From Candidatus Bipolaricaulota bacterium (GTDB lineage Bacteria > Bipolaricaulota > Bipolaricaulia > RBG-16-55-9), in NCBI GenBank assembly GCA_015487455.1, contig WFPR01000081.1:1-7053 (forward strand): DNA of 7,053 nt, given 5' to 3'. The position numbers and the translations under genes were made by a program. Below the pieces are notes generated by a model. It was not told where the DNA came from. It did not search any database and saw only the letters and a list, made by a program, of their open reading frames with translations. Shown here piece by piece: positions 1-6,673 of the stretch. The number at the start of each line of letters is the position of its first letter. The first letter of the stretch is position 1.

Positions 1-2947
1 CCTCCTCCAGCTCGCCCAGCGGGCAGGGCGCGTACAGCGCCAGCGTCTCCCTGAGGTCCTCCAAAGGGTGACCGCTGACGTAGAGCCCCAACAGCTCCTT
101 CTCGAAGCCCAGCAGCGTCTCCGGGGGGAACTCGTCCTGCCCGTCCCTGCTGTCGGGGGCCGAGTCGGCGTTGGAGTTCGAGTTCCGAGCCGCGCGGGCC
201 GGGGTGGGGTCGAGCTCGTCGTCGCCGAAGAACGAGCGCTGGCCGCTGCGCCGCTCCTGCCGGGCGCGCGCGGCGATCTCCAACCCCAGCGGGACCTGCG
301 CGAGCAGCCCCTTGCGGGTCCCGAGCGAGTCGAAGGCGCCCGCCTTGATCAGGCACTCGAGCACCTCTTTGTTGAGCTTGTCGGCGTCGACGCGCTTGCA
401 GAAGTCGACGAACGAGCGGAACGGCCCGCCCGCGTCGCGGGCCTTCAGGATGGCTTCGATGGCCCCCTGGCCCACGTTCTTGATCGCCCCGAGCCCGAAG
501 CGGATCGCCCAGCCCTTGCCCCCGTCCAGCTCCAGTCGGACGGGGGTGAAGTCGGCGCGGCTCTCGTTGATGTCGGGCGGCAGCACCCGAATCCCCAGCT
601 CGCGGCACTCGTTGATGTACTCGCGCACCTTGGCCGCGTTCCCCGCCACGCTCGTGAGCAGCGCGGCAAGATAGAACACTGGATAATTCGCCTTGAGATA
701 CGCCGTCCAGTACGAGATGAGCGCGTAGGCCGTCGAGTGCGACTTGTTGAAGCCGTAGCGGGCGAACTTCTCGATGTCCGCGAACAGCTCCTCGGCCTTC
801 TTCTTCGAGACGCCGTTCCGGACGCACCCCTGGATGAACTTCTCCCGCATCTGGGCCATCAGCGCCTTGTTCTTCTTGCCGATGGCCTTGCGCAGGGTGT
901 CGGCCTCGGCCAGGGAGAACCCGGCCATCACCCGCGCCATCTCCATGAGCTGCTCCTGATAGATGGGCAGGCCGTACGTCTCCTTGAGCACGCCCTCGAG
1001 CTTCGGGTGCGGGTATCGCACCTTTTGGCGCCCGTGCTTGCGCTCGATGAAGTCGTGGGCCATCCCGCTCTCCAGGGGGCCGGGGCGGTAGAGCGCCAGC
1101 ACGGCGATGAGATCACGGAACTCCGTCGGGGCCAGGCGCTTGACCAGCTCGCGGATCCCGCGCCCCTCGAGCTGGAACACCCCCGCGGTCCGGCCCGCCC
1201 TCAGCAGCTCGTACGTGCGGGCGTCATCCAGGGGGATCGCGTAGAGGTCGAGCTTCGTGCCCGTGTGCCGCTCGATGAGCTTGAGCGTGTCGTCGAGGAC
1301 GGTGAGGTTGCGCAGCCCCAGGAAGTCCATCTTGAGCATCCCGATGGCGCCGAGCGAGACCATGTCGTACTGGGTGACGACGGAGCCGTCGCTCAGGCGC
1401 AGCAGGGGCGCGTAGTTCGTGATCTCCTGGGGCGCGATCACCACCCCGGCCGCGTGGGTCGAGGGGTTCCTCACCAAGCCCTCGAGCTTGCGGGCCGTGT
1501 CGATCAGGCGTCGCACCCGCTCGTCGCCCTCGTAGAGCGCCTTCAGCTCCGGGGAGATCTCCAGAGCGTGGGCGAGGCTGGCGCCGAAGGGGATTCGCTT
1601 GGCGATCTTGTCGGCCTCGCTGTGGGGGAGGCCCAGGGCGCGGGCCACGTCGCGGACGGCGCTCCGGGCCGCCATCGTGTCGAAAGTCACGATCTGGGCG
1701 ACGTGGTCCTTCCCGTACTTCCGCTCGACGTATTGGATCACCTCATCGCGCCGCCGCATGCAAAAGTCGATGTCGATGTCGGGCAGCTCGACCCGGTCGG
1801 GGTTGAGGAAGCGCTCGAAGAGCAGCCCATATTTCAGGGGGTCGATGCTGGTGATCCCCAGCGCGTAGCACACCAAACTGCCAGCGGCCGAGCCCCGGCC
1901 CGGCCCGACGGGCACCCCCCGCGACCGGGCGTAGCGGACGAAGTCGTGGACGATCAGGAAGTAGGGCGCGTAGCCCATCCTCCGGATGACGTCCAGCTCG
2001 TAGCGCAGGCGCTCCTCAATTTCGGGCGTGATCTTGGCGTAGCGGCGGCGCAGGCCCTCCCAGGCGAGCTTCTCCAGGTGCTCCTCGGGCGTCTCCCCTG
2101 TGGGGACTTCGAACCGGGGCAGGTGGGTCGAGCCGAGGTCCAGCTCGAGCGAGCAGCGCTCGGCGAGCTTAAGGGTGTTGTCTAGGGCCTCGGGCAAATC
2201 TTTAAAGAGCTCGGCCATCTCCTCGGGGCTCTTGAGATATAGATCGGGCGCGTACTGCCGCGGCTCCGTCGACTTGTGCGACCCGATGTTGATGAACACC
2301 CCGTGGGCCTCGTGATCGTCCGGGGTGAGGAAGTGCACGTCGTTGGTGGCCACGATCTCGACGTTCAACCTCTCGGCCAGCTTGAGGAGCTTGGGGCGGA
2401 CCTTGCGCTGATCTTCGAGGCCGTGGTCCATCAGCTCGACGTAGAAGTTCTCGGGGCCGACGATCTCGAGGAACTCGCGGGCCACCCGCTCGGCCTCCTC
2501 CTCCTTGCCCTCGAGGAGGAGCGAGGGGATCTCAGCTTTGAGGCAGCCCGAGAGGATGATCAGGCCCTCGCCGTATTGGCGCAGGAGCTCCTTGTCGACC
2601 CGCGGCCGGTAGTAGAAGCCTTCTAAGAAGCCCAAGCTGGAGAGCTTCATCAGGTTGCGGTAGCCCGTCGCGTCGCGGGCCAGCACCGTCAGATGGAAGT
2701 ACTTCTCGCGGGCGCTCTTCTCGAAGCGGCTCTTCGGCGCGACGTACAGCTCGCAGCCGATCAGGGGCTTGATCCCGCGCTCCTGGGCTTTCAAGTAAAA
2801 CTCGACGGCGCCGCAGAGCACCCCGTGGTCGGTGAGCGCCAGCGCGGGCATCCCCAGCTCGCGGGCGCGCTCGAGCAGCGCGTCGAGGCGGCACGTCGCG
2901 TCCAGCAAGCTGTACTCGGAGTGGACGTGCAGGTGGACGAAGCTCAT
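1..2947 (-). CDS. dnaE: DNA polymerase III subunit alpha (replicative DNA polymerase), C-terminus beyond the left edge
   Basis: This is the catalytic subunit of the bacterial replicase, which extends both strands at the fork. I translated 982 codons with no stop or frameshift. An N-terminal PHP domain (about 1-210) keeps a full set of candidate metal ligands: H7, H9, D40, H41, E66, H85, C135, D203 and H205. The polymerase active site has the PDIDID aspartates (390-394), the glycine-rich GPGRGSAAG motif (348-356) and the third aspartate, D541, in KMDFLGL. Later come the YGFNKSHS segment and a helix-hairpin-helix region (about 830-890). QRSFF (903-907) matches the internal beta-clamp-binding motif. 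A low-complexity linker (908-942) and the conserved LLGLYVSGHPL block follow. DnaE is usually about 1150 residues, so roughly 150-200 residues (the OB-fold and C-terminal domain) should lie outside the window. The start is fixed by the ATGA overlap with the upstream gene's stop. I saw no intein. The identification is firm; the proofreading activity of the PHP domain is inferred. Confidence 0.97.
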   Translation of the reverse strand, partial: MSFVHLHVHSEYSLLDATCRLDALLERARELGMPALALTDHGVLCGAVEFYLKAQERGIKPLIGCELYVAPKSRFEKSAREKYFHLTVLARDATGYRNLMKLSSLGFLEGFYYRPRVDKELLRQYGEGLIILSGCLKAEIPSLLLEGKEEEAERVAREFLEIVGPENFYVELMDHGLEDQRKVRPKLLKLAERLNVEIVATNDVHFLTPDDHEAHGVFINIGSHKSTEPRQYAPDLYLKSPEEMAELFKDLPEALDNTLKLAERCSLELDLGSTHLPRFEVPTGETPEEHLEKLAWEGLRRRYAKITPEIEERLRYELDVIRRMGYAPYFLIVHDFVRYARSRGVPVGPGRGSAAGSLVCYALGITSIDPLKYGLLFERFLNPDRVELPDIDIDFCMRRRDEVIQYVERKYGKDHVAQIVTFDTMAARSAVRDVARALGLPHSEADKIAKRIPFGASLAHALEISPELKALYEGDERVRRLIDTARKLEGLVRNPSTHAAGVVIAPQEITNYAPLLRLSDGSVVTQYDMVSLGAIGMLKMDFLGLRNLTVLDDTLKLIERHTGTKLDLYAIPLDDARTYELLRAGRTAGVFQLEGRGIRELVKRLAPTEFRDLIAVLALYRPGPLESGMAHDFIERKHGRQKVRYPHPKLEGVLKETYGLPIYQEQLMEMARVMAGFSLAEADTLRKAIGKKNKALMAQMREKFIQGCVRNGVSKKKAEELFADIEKFARYGFNKSHSTAYALISYWTAYLKANYPVFYLAALLTSVAGNAAKVREYINECRELGIRVLPPDINESRADFTPVRLELDGGKGWAIRFGLGAIKNVGQGAIEAILKARDAGGPFRSFVDFCKRVDADKLNKEVLECLIKAGAFDSLGTRKGLLAQVPLGLEIAARARQERRSGQRSFFGDDELDPTPARAARNSNSNADSAPDSRDGQDEFPPETLLGFEKELLGLYVSGHPLEDLRETLALYAPCPLGELEE
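227..241 (-). other. Internal beta-clamp-binding motif (QRSFF) within dnaE
   Basis: Codons 903-907 of dnaE encode QRSFF, which fits the Q-x-x-(L/F)-F pattern by which DnaE docks on the sliding clamp. It lies after the helix-hairpin-helix region and just before the variable linker, where the internal clamp site is known in this family. Confidence 0.7.
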
Positions 2948-3216
2948 GGCTCGATAAGAATGTACTTCTCCTCGCCGGGGAGGATCAAGCCCAGCTCCCT
3001 CTTTGCGAGATACTCGATGTAGTCCAGATCGTCCTTGAGGGCGAGCTGGGCCTTCAGCCGTTCGATTTCTTGCAAAACGCTCGCCTTCTGTCGCTCGATC
3101 CGAGCGATCTCGGCGCGCATCCGCCAGATCTCGTAGCCCCTCTGGGCGAAGGGCCACGCGACGAGCGCGCCCAAGAGCAGCCCCAACGCCAGCCTCCACG
3201 CCGTCCGACGGCTCAT
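2944..3216 (-). CDS. FtsB/DivIC-family septum formation initiator protein
   Basis: This 90-residue bitopic membrane protein has the architecture of the FtsB/DivIC/FtsL group, whose members form a coiled-coil complex in the divisome that helps activate septal wall synthesis. A short basic cytoplasmic N-terminus (MSRR) precedes one transmembrane helix (about 8-24). A heptad-like helical segment (about 31-60, rich in Glu, Lys, Arg and Leu) follows. The C-terminal block YIEYLAKRELGLILPGE (66-82) matches the family's conserved pattern of IE-x-LAR-x-x-LG-x-x-x-PGE. The length is typical for the family. It starts 18 nt after the eno stop, and its TGA overlaps the dnaE ATG as ATGA, which suggests translational coupling. 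No Shine-Dalgarno sequence lies upstream. An out-of-frame ATG 8 nt upstream hits a stop at the real start. FtsB and DivIC cannot be told apart by sequence this short; next to eno, FtsB is the traditional name in proteobacteria. Confidence 0.9.
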   Translation of the reverse strand: MSRRTAWRLALGLLLGALVAWPFAQRGYEIWRMRAEIARIERQKASVLQEIERLKAQLALKDDLDYIEYLAKRELGLILPGEEKYILIEP

Positions 3217-3228
3217 CGTTTCATCGTT
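3213..3228 (-). repeat. Tandem 8-bp repeat (AACGATGA on the minus strand) at the ftsB-like start
   Basis: Two adjacent copies of AACGATGA sit in the eno to ftsB-like gap, each with an ATG. The downstream copy supplies the real start (3216-3214). The upstream ATG reads two further codons and meets a TGA that overlaps the real start codon, so translation from it would end exactly there. Confidence 0.8.
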
Positions 3229-3234
3229 TGGTGC

Positions 3235-4533
3235 TCATTGTGAGGGCTTGGGCCAGGGGGCCAGCTTTAGCTTGTAAAGATCCTCGAGGCGGAGGAGCTG
3301 GTTGTACTTGGCCGTCCGCTCGCCGCGGGCGAGCGAGCCGGTCTTGATCTGTCCGGCGGCCACCCCGACGGCCAGGTCGGCGATGAAGGGGTCCTCCGTC
3401 TCGCCCGAGCGGTGGGAGATGATCGTGCGGTAGCCCGCCCGCTTGGCCCGCCGGATCGTCTCCAGCGTCTCGGTGAGCGTCCCAATTTGATTGGGCTTGA
3501 TCAAGATCGCGTTGGCCGCGCCCGCGTCGATCCCCCGCTGGAGGCGCTCCGGGTTCGTCACGAAGAGGTCGTCGCCGACGAGTTGGACGCGCCCCCCCAG
3601 GCGCCGGGTGAGCAGCCGCCAGCCGTCCCAGTCCTCCTGGTCGAGCCCGTCCTCGAGGGAGACGAGCGGGTAGCGCTCGAGCCATCGTTCATACAGCTCG
3701 ATCAGCCCCTCGGCGGTGAGCGTCCGCCCCTCGAGGCGGTAGAGCCCCTTGTCCCCGTCGAACAGCTCGCTGGCCGCGACGTCCAGCGCCAGCGCGACCT
3801 CCTCGCCGGGGACGTAGCCCGCCCGCTCGATCGCCTCCATCAGAGCCCGCAGCCCCTCCTCGTTCTCGGGGAGCTGGGGCGCGAAGCCCCCCTCGTCGCC
3901 TACGGCCGTGCCGAGCCCGCGCCGCTTGAGCAGCGCCTTGAGCGCGTGAAAAACTTCTGCGCCCATGCGGACGGCGTCCTGGAAGCTTTGGGCCCCCACG
4001 GGCACGATCATGAACTCTTGGATGTCGAGGGGGTTGTCGGCGTGGACCCCGCCGTTGAGCACGTTCATGAGCGGCACGGGCAGCGTGGGCTCCCCTTCTA
4101 ACCCGAACAGCGCCTTGAGGTGCGAATGCAGCGGGACGTTCAAGCTCTGGGCGGCGGCGCGGGCCGCGGCCAGCGAGACGCCCAGGATGGCGTTCGCGCC
4201 CAGCCGGCTCTTGTTGGGCGTCCCGTCCAGCTCGAGCATCCGCTCGTCGAGCGCCCGCTGGTCGCGGGCGTCTAGACCTCGAAGCGCCGGGGCGAGGACC
4301 TCGTGGACGTTCCGGATCGCCTTGAGGACGCCCTTGCCGTGGTAGCGCTTGGGGTCGCCGTCGCGCAGCTCCAGCGCCTCGAACTTGCCCGTCGAGGCGC
4401 CCGAGGGCACCGCGGCCCGGGCCCGCGTCCCGTCCTCCAGCTCGACCTCGACCTCGACGGTGGGGTTGCCCCTGGAGTCCAGGATCTCCCGCGCGTGGAT
4501 CGTCCGAATGGCCGTTGGCGCTTTTCCGCTCAT
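3235..4533 (-). CDS. eno: Enolase (phosphopyruvate hydratase)
   Basis: This enzyme interconverts 2-phosphoglycerate and phosphoenolpyruvate in glycolysis and gluconeogenesis, in the cytoplasm and with Mg2+. The 432-residue length is normal for bacterial enolase. The N-terminal ILDSRGNPTVEVEV block, the SGASTG loop (44-49), HADNPLDIQEF (164-174, acid E173) and GDEGG (212-216, acid E214) are present. The Mg2+ ligands are D251, E294 (SLEDGL) and D321 (GDDLF). The catalytic lysine is K346 in the IKPNQIGT signature, and SHRSGETED (373-381) and K397 (QIKTGS) complete the site. No key residue is missing. The reading frame is open upstream to an ATG at 4578, but enolase homology begins near residue 8 of the shorter form. 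The eno -10 box also lies inside the extra segment, so the ATG at 4533 is preferred. It is the first gene of the probable eno-ftsB-dnaE operon. Confidence 0.97.
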   Translation of the reverse strand: MSGKAPTAIRTIHAREILDSRGNPTVEVEVELEDGTRARAAVPSGASTGKFEALELRDGDPKRYHGKGVLKAIRNVHEVLAPALRGLDARDQRALDERMLELDGTPNKSRLGANAILGVSLAAARAAAQSLNVPLHSHLKALFGLEGEPTLPVPLMNVLNGGVHADNPLDIQEFMIVPVGAQSFQDAVRMGAEVFHALKALLKRRGLGTAVGDEGGFAPQLPENEEGLRALMEAIERAGYVPGEEVALALDVAASELFDGDKGLYRLEGRTLTAEGLIELYERWLERYPLVSLEDGLDQEDWDGWRLLTRRLGGRVQLVGDDLFVTNPERLQRGIDAGAANAILIKPNQIGTLTETLETIRRAKRAGYRTIISHRSGETEDPFIADLAVGVAAGQIKTGSLARGERTAKYNQLLRLEDLYKLKLAPWPKPSQ

Positions 4534-4550
4534 GGCGCCGTCACGTCGTG

Positions 4551-4580
4551 AGTATAGCCCCCGCGCGGAGGGGCCCACAA
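4551..4580 (-). promoter_or_regulatory. Predicted promoter of the eno-ftsB-dnaE operon
   Basis: Read on the minus strand, a TATACT -10 box (4556-4551, five of six matches to TATAAT) lies 18 nt after a weak TTGTGG -35-like element (4580-4575). Transcription would start near 4544-4543. That leaves only about 10 nt before the eno ATG at 4533, too little for a normal Shine-Dalgarno site. The -10 box is convincing in this GC-rich background; the -35 element is weak. The spacer contains a 5-bp inverted repeat (GCCCC/GGGGC, 4557-4574), which is not strong enough to call an operator. Confidence 0.5.
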
Positions 4581-4597
4581 GCCCAGGCGTCTGCCGT

Positions 4598-4626
4598 TTG
4601 CGGGATCCTCAACCGTTGCGTACAAT
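4598..4626 (+). promoter_or_regulatory. Predicted sigma-70-type promoter of the ABC-F gene
   Basis: TTGCGG (4598-4603) and TACAAT (4621-4626) are separated by exactly 17 nt and match the consensus at four and five of six positions. Transcription would begin near 4633, giving a 5' leader of about 37 nt before the ATG at 4670. The leader contains no AGGAGG-like sequence. Together with the leftward eno promoter, this accounts for the 136-bp intergenic region as a divergent promoter pair. No transcription-factor site is evident. Confidence 0.55.
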
Positions 4627-4669
4627 AGCCCATTGACCTCAAGAATGCGCTCAACGCAAGCGAACGAAC

Positions 4670-6673
4670 ATGTCGGTCATCACGGCGGAGCGGCTGACCA
4701 AGCGCTACGGCGCCGAGGTCGTGTTGCGGGACGTCTCGCTGCGGGTCGCGCGGGGCGACCGGATCGCGCTGATCGGCCCGAACGGCTCGGGCAAGAGCAC
4801 GCTCCTGAAGCTCCTCGCCGGGCTGGAGGAGCCCAACGACGGGAAGATCAGGAGGGCCCGCTCGCTGCGCCTGGGCTACCTGCCCCAAGAGCCCGATCTC
4901 GATGCCGACGCTGAGAGCGCGGGCGCGGGCGCGGACGGGAAGACGCTCTTCGAGGCGATGCTCGAGGCCAAGCCCGAGCTCGTGGAGCTGGAGGCCCGGC
5001 TGCGGGCGCTCGAGCGCGAGCTGGCCGAGCGCCCCGACTCCGACCCCGACCCCGACGAGGGGCTGCTCCACCAATACGACGAGCTGCTGGAGCGTTACAG
5101 CGCGCTGGGCGGCTACGAGCACGAGAGCGAGGTCCACAAGGTGCTGGCGGGGCTGGGCTTCTCGCCCGAGGACGAGAAGAAGCCCCTCAAGCAGTTGAGC
5201 GGCGGGCAGCGGGCGCGGGCCGCCCTGGCCCGGCTGCTGCTCGCCGAGCCCGAGCTGCTGCTCTTGGACGAGCCGACGAACCACCTGGATTTACAAGCGC
5301 TCGAGTGGCTCGAGGAGCGCCTGCAGGGCTGGAAGGGCGGCTACATCATCGCCTCGCACGATCGCTATCTCATCGACAAGCTCGCCCGGCGCATCTGGGA
5401 GCTGGAGGACGGGCGGCTCACGGAGTACCCCGGCAACTACACGAAGTACCTCCAGCTCAAGCGCGAGCGCCTGGAGCGCCAGCGCAAGGTCTACGAGGAG
5501 CAGCAGAGGCTCATCGAGAAGACGGAAGAATTTATCCGGAGGAACATCGCGGGCGGGCACTTCCGCTCGAGCCAGGCGCAGTCCCGACGGAAGCTGCTCG
5601 AGCGCCTCCAGCGCGAGCGGGTCGAGCCGCCCAAGGCGCCCAAAGCGTTGCGCTTCTCGATCCCCATCGAGCGGCCCAGCGGCCGCGAGGTGCTCAAAAT
5701 TGAAGATCTTCGGGTCGGCTACCGCGGTCAAGATCGCGATCACGAGCTGTTCCGCTTCGAGGGCGAGGTGTTGGTCGAGCGCGGCGAGCGGGTGGCGCTC
5801 ATCGGCCCGAACGGCTGCGGCAAGACGACCCTGCTGCGCACCCTGGCCGGGGAGCTGCCGCCGCTGGGGGGGCGCTTCGAGCTGGGACACCACGTCGTGG
5901 TGGGCTACCACCGCCAGATCCAGTGGGAGGCCCTCGATCCCCAAAAGACCATTTTAGAGACGCTGCTGGCGCACAAGCACCGGACGATCCCGGAAGCTCG
6001 GGACTTCCTGGGGCAATTTCTGTTCTCCGGCGACGACGTCTTCAAGCGAATTGGGGAGCTGTCGGGCGGGGAGCGCAGCCGGGTCGCGCTCGCGCTGCTG
6101 GCCCAGCTCGGCGGCAACTTCCTGCTGCTGGACGAGCCGACGAACCACCTCGACATCGCCGCCCGCGAGGCGCTCCAGGACGCGCTCCGGCGCTACGAGG
6201 GGACGGTGCTGCTCGTCTCGCACGATCGTTACCTCGTTCAAGCGCTGGCGACCCAGATCTGGGAAGTGAGGGAGGGTCGCTGCGTGGTTTACCGTGGCGA
6301 CTACGCGCACTACCTCCGCAGGCGCGCCGAGGAGCGGGAGCGAGAGCGCGAACGCGAACGCGCGTCGGAGGCCCCCAAATCGCGCAAGGCGTCAAGCTCA
6401 AAGCCGAAGCCGACGAACGCGAAGGTGAACGCAACGGCGAAGGACGCCCGTCGGGCGCTGGAGGCCCGCGAGGCGGAGCTGAGCCAAGCGCTGATCGAGC
6501 TGGAGGAGCGCGTCCAGCAGCTGGAGCGCGAGCTGCAGGAGGCCAGCTACGCGGGCGACCCCGAGCGCATCCGCGAGCTGACCCAACGCTATCGGGAGCG
6601 GAAGGCGGCCCTGGAGGCCCTCTATCGCGAGTGGAGCGCCGTGGTGGATGAGCTACAGAAGCTGCCCGCGTAA
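4670..6673 (+). CDS. ABC-F family ATPase (ribosome-associated translation factor type), with C-terminal coiled coil
   Basis: This is a soluble protein with two ABC ATPase domains and no membrane segments, the layout of the ABC-F family. Family members bind the ribosomal E site and relieve stalled or non-productive states. Domain 1 has Walker A GPNGSGKST (36-44), signature LSGGQ (176-180), Walker B LLLLDEPTNHLD (196-207, catalytic E201) and switch H230. A charged helical insertion between Walker A and the signature (about 95-150) fits the arm region. The inter-domain helical linker (about 250-330) carries the family-typical SSQAQSRRKLLERL stretch. Domain 2 has GPNGCGKTT (379-387), LSGGE (464-468), LLLDEPTNHLD (485-495, E489) and H518. 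A Glu-Arg dipeptide tract, a Lys/Ser linker and a coiled coil (about 592-660) resemble the Uup-type C-terminal domain. The ATG at 4670 is the only in-frame start before an upstream stop (4634-4636). The exact subfamily is unsettled. A resistance role is not indicated, because the linker looks housekeeping in length. Confidence 0.95.
   Translation: MSVITAERLTKRYGAEVVLRDVSLRVARGDRIALIGPNGSGKSTLLKLLAGLEEPNDGKIRRARSLRLGYLPQEPDLDADAESAGAGADGKTLFEAMLEAKPELVELEARLRALERELAERPDSDPDPDEGLLHQYDELLERYSALGGYEHESEVHKVLAGLGFSPEDEKKPLKQLSGGQRARAALARLLLAEPELLLLDEPTNHLDLQALEWLEERLQGWKGGYIIASHDRYLIDKLARRIWELEDGRLTEYPGNYTKYLQLKRERLERQRKVYEEQQRLIEKTEEFIRRNIAGGHFRSSQAQSRRKLLERLQRERVEPPKAPKALRFSIPIERPSGREVLKIEDLRVGYRGQDRDHELFRFEGEVLVERGERVALIGPNGCGKTTLLRTLAGELPPLGGRFELGHHVVVGYHRQIQWEALDPQKTILETLLAHKHRTIPEARDFLGQFLFSGDDVFKRIGELSGGERSRVALALLAQLGGNFLLLDEPTNHLDIAAREALQDALRRYEGTVLLVSHDRYLVQALATQIWEVREGRCVVYRGDYAHYLRRRAEERERERERERASEAPKSRKASSSKPKPTNAKVNATAKDARRALEAREAELSQALIELEERVQQLERELQEASYAGDPERIRELTQRYRERKAALEALYREWSAVVDELQKLPA
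5033..5056 (+). repeat. Imperfect (CCCGAC)4 repeat encoding Pro-Asp
   Basis: Four hexamer units (one with a C-to-T change giving Ser) encode the PDSDPDPD segment of the ABC-F arm insertion (residues 122-129). This is a low-complexity acidic patch in an otherwise helical region. Confidence 0.75.
6332..6361 (+). repeat. Degenerate hexamer tract encoding (Glu-Arg)5
   Basis: Five GAG/GAA-CGN units encode ERERERERER (ABC-F residues 555-564), just after ATPase domain 2 and before the Lys/Ser-rich linker to the C-terminal coiled coil. Third-position differences show that the tract is not a fresh expansion. Confidence 0.75.

Noticed and set aside
68..2185. 705-residue open frame on the plus strand
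   Set aside because: It lies wholly antisense to dnaE, which is unmistakable by its motifs. Its composition (rich in Leu, Val, Asp, Arg, Gln, Glu) is that of a GC-rich antisense shadow, with no recognisable domain.
3412..4101. 229-residue open frame on the plus strand
   Set aside because: It is antisense to the middle of eno, has shadow-type composition, and has no promoter or domain.
4557..4574. Inverted repeat GCCCC/GGGGC in the eno promoter spacer
   Set aside because: Only 5 bp per arm in GC-rich DNA, which is expected by chance; no second copy or known operator pattern was seen.
4534..4578. 15-residue N-terminal extension of enolase
   Set aside because: It extends beyond the usual enolase N-terminus, covers the predicted eno -10 box and lacks any start signal.
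4541..5284. 247-residue minus-strand frame over the ABC-F start and the intergenic region
   Set aside because: It is antisense to Walker A and signature motifs of a clear ABC-F gene and would cross both divergent promoters.
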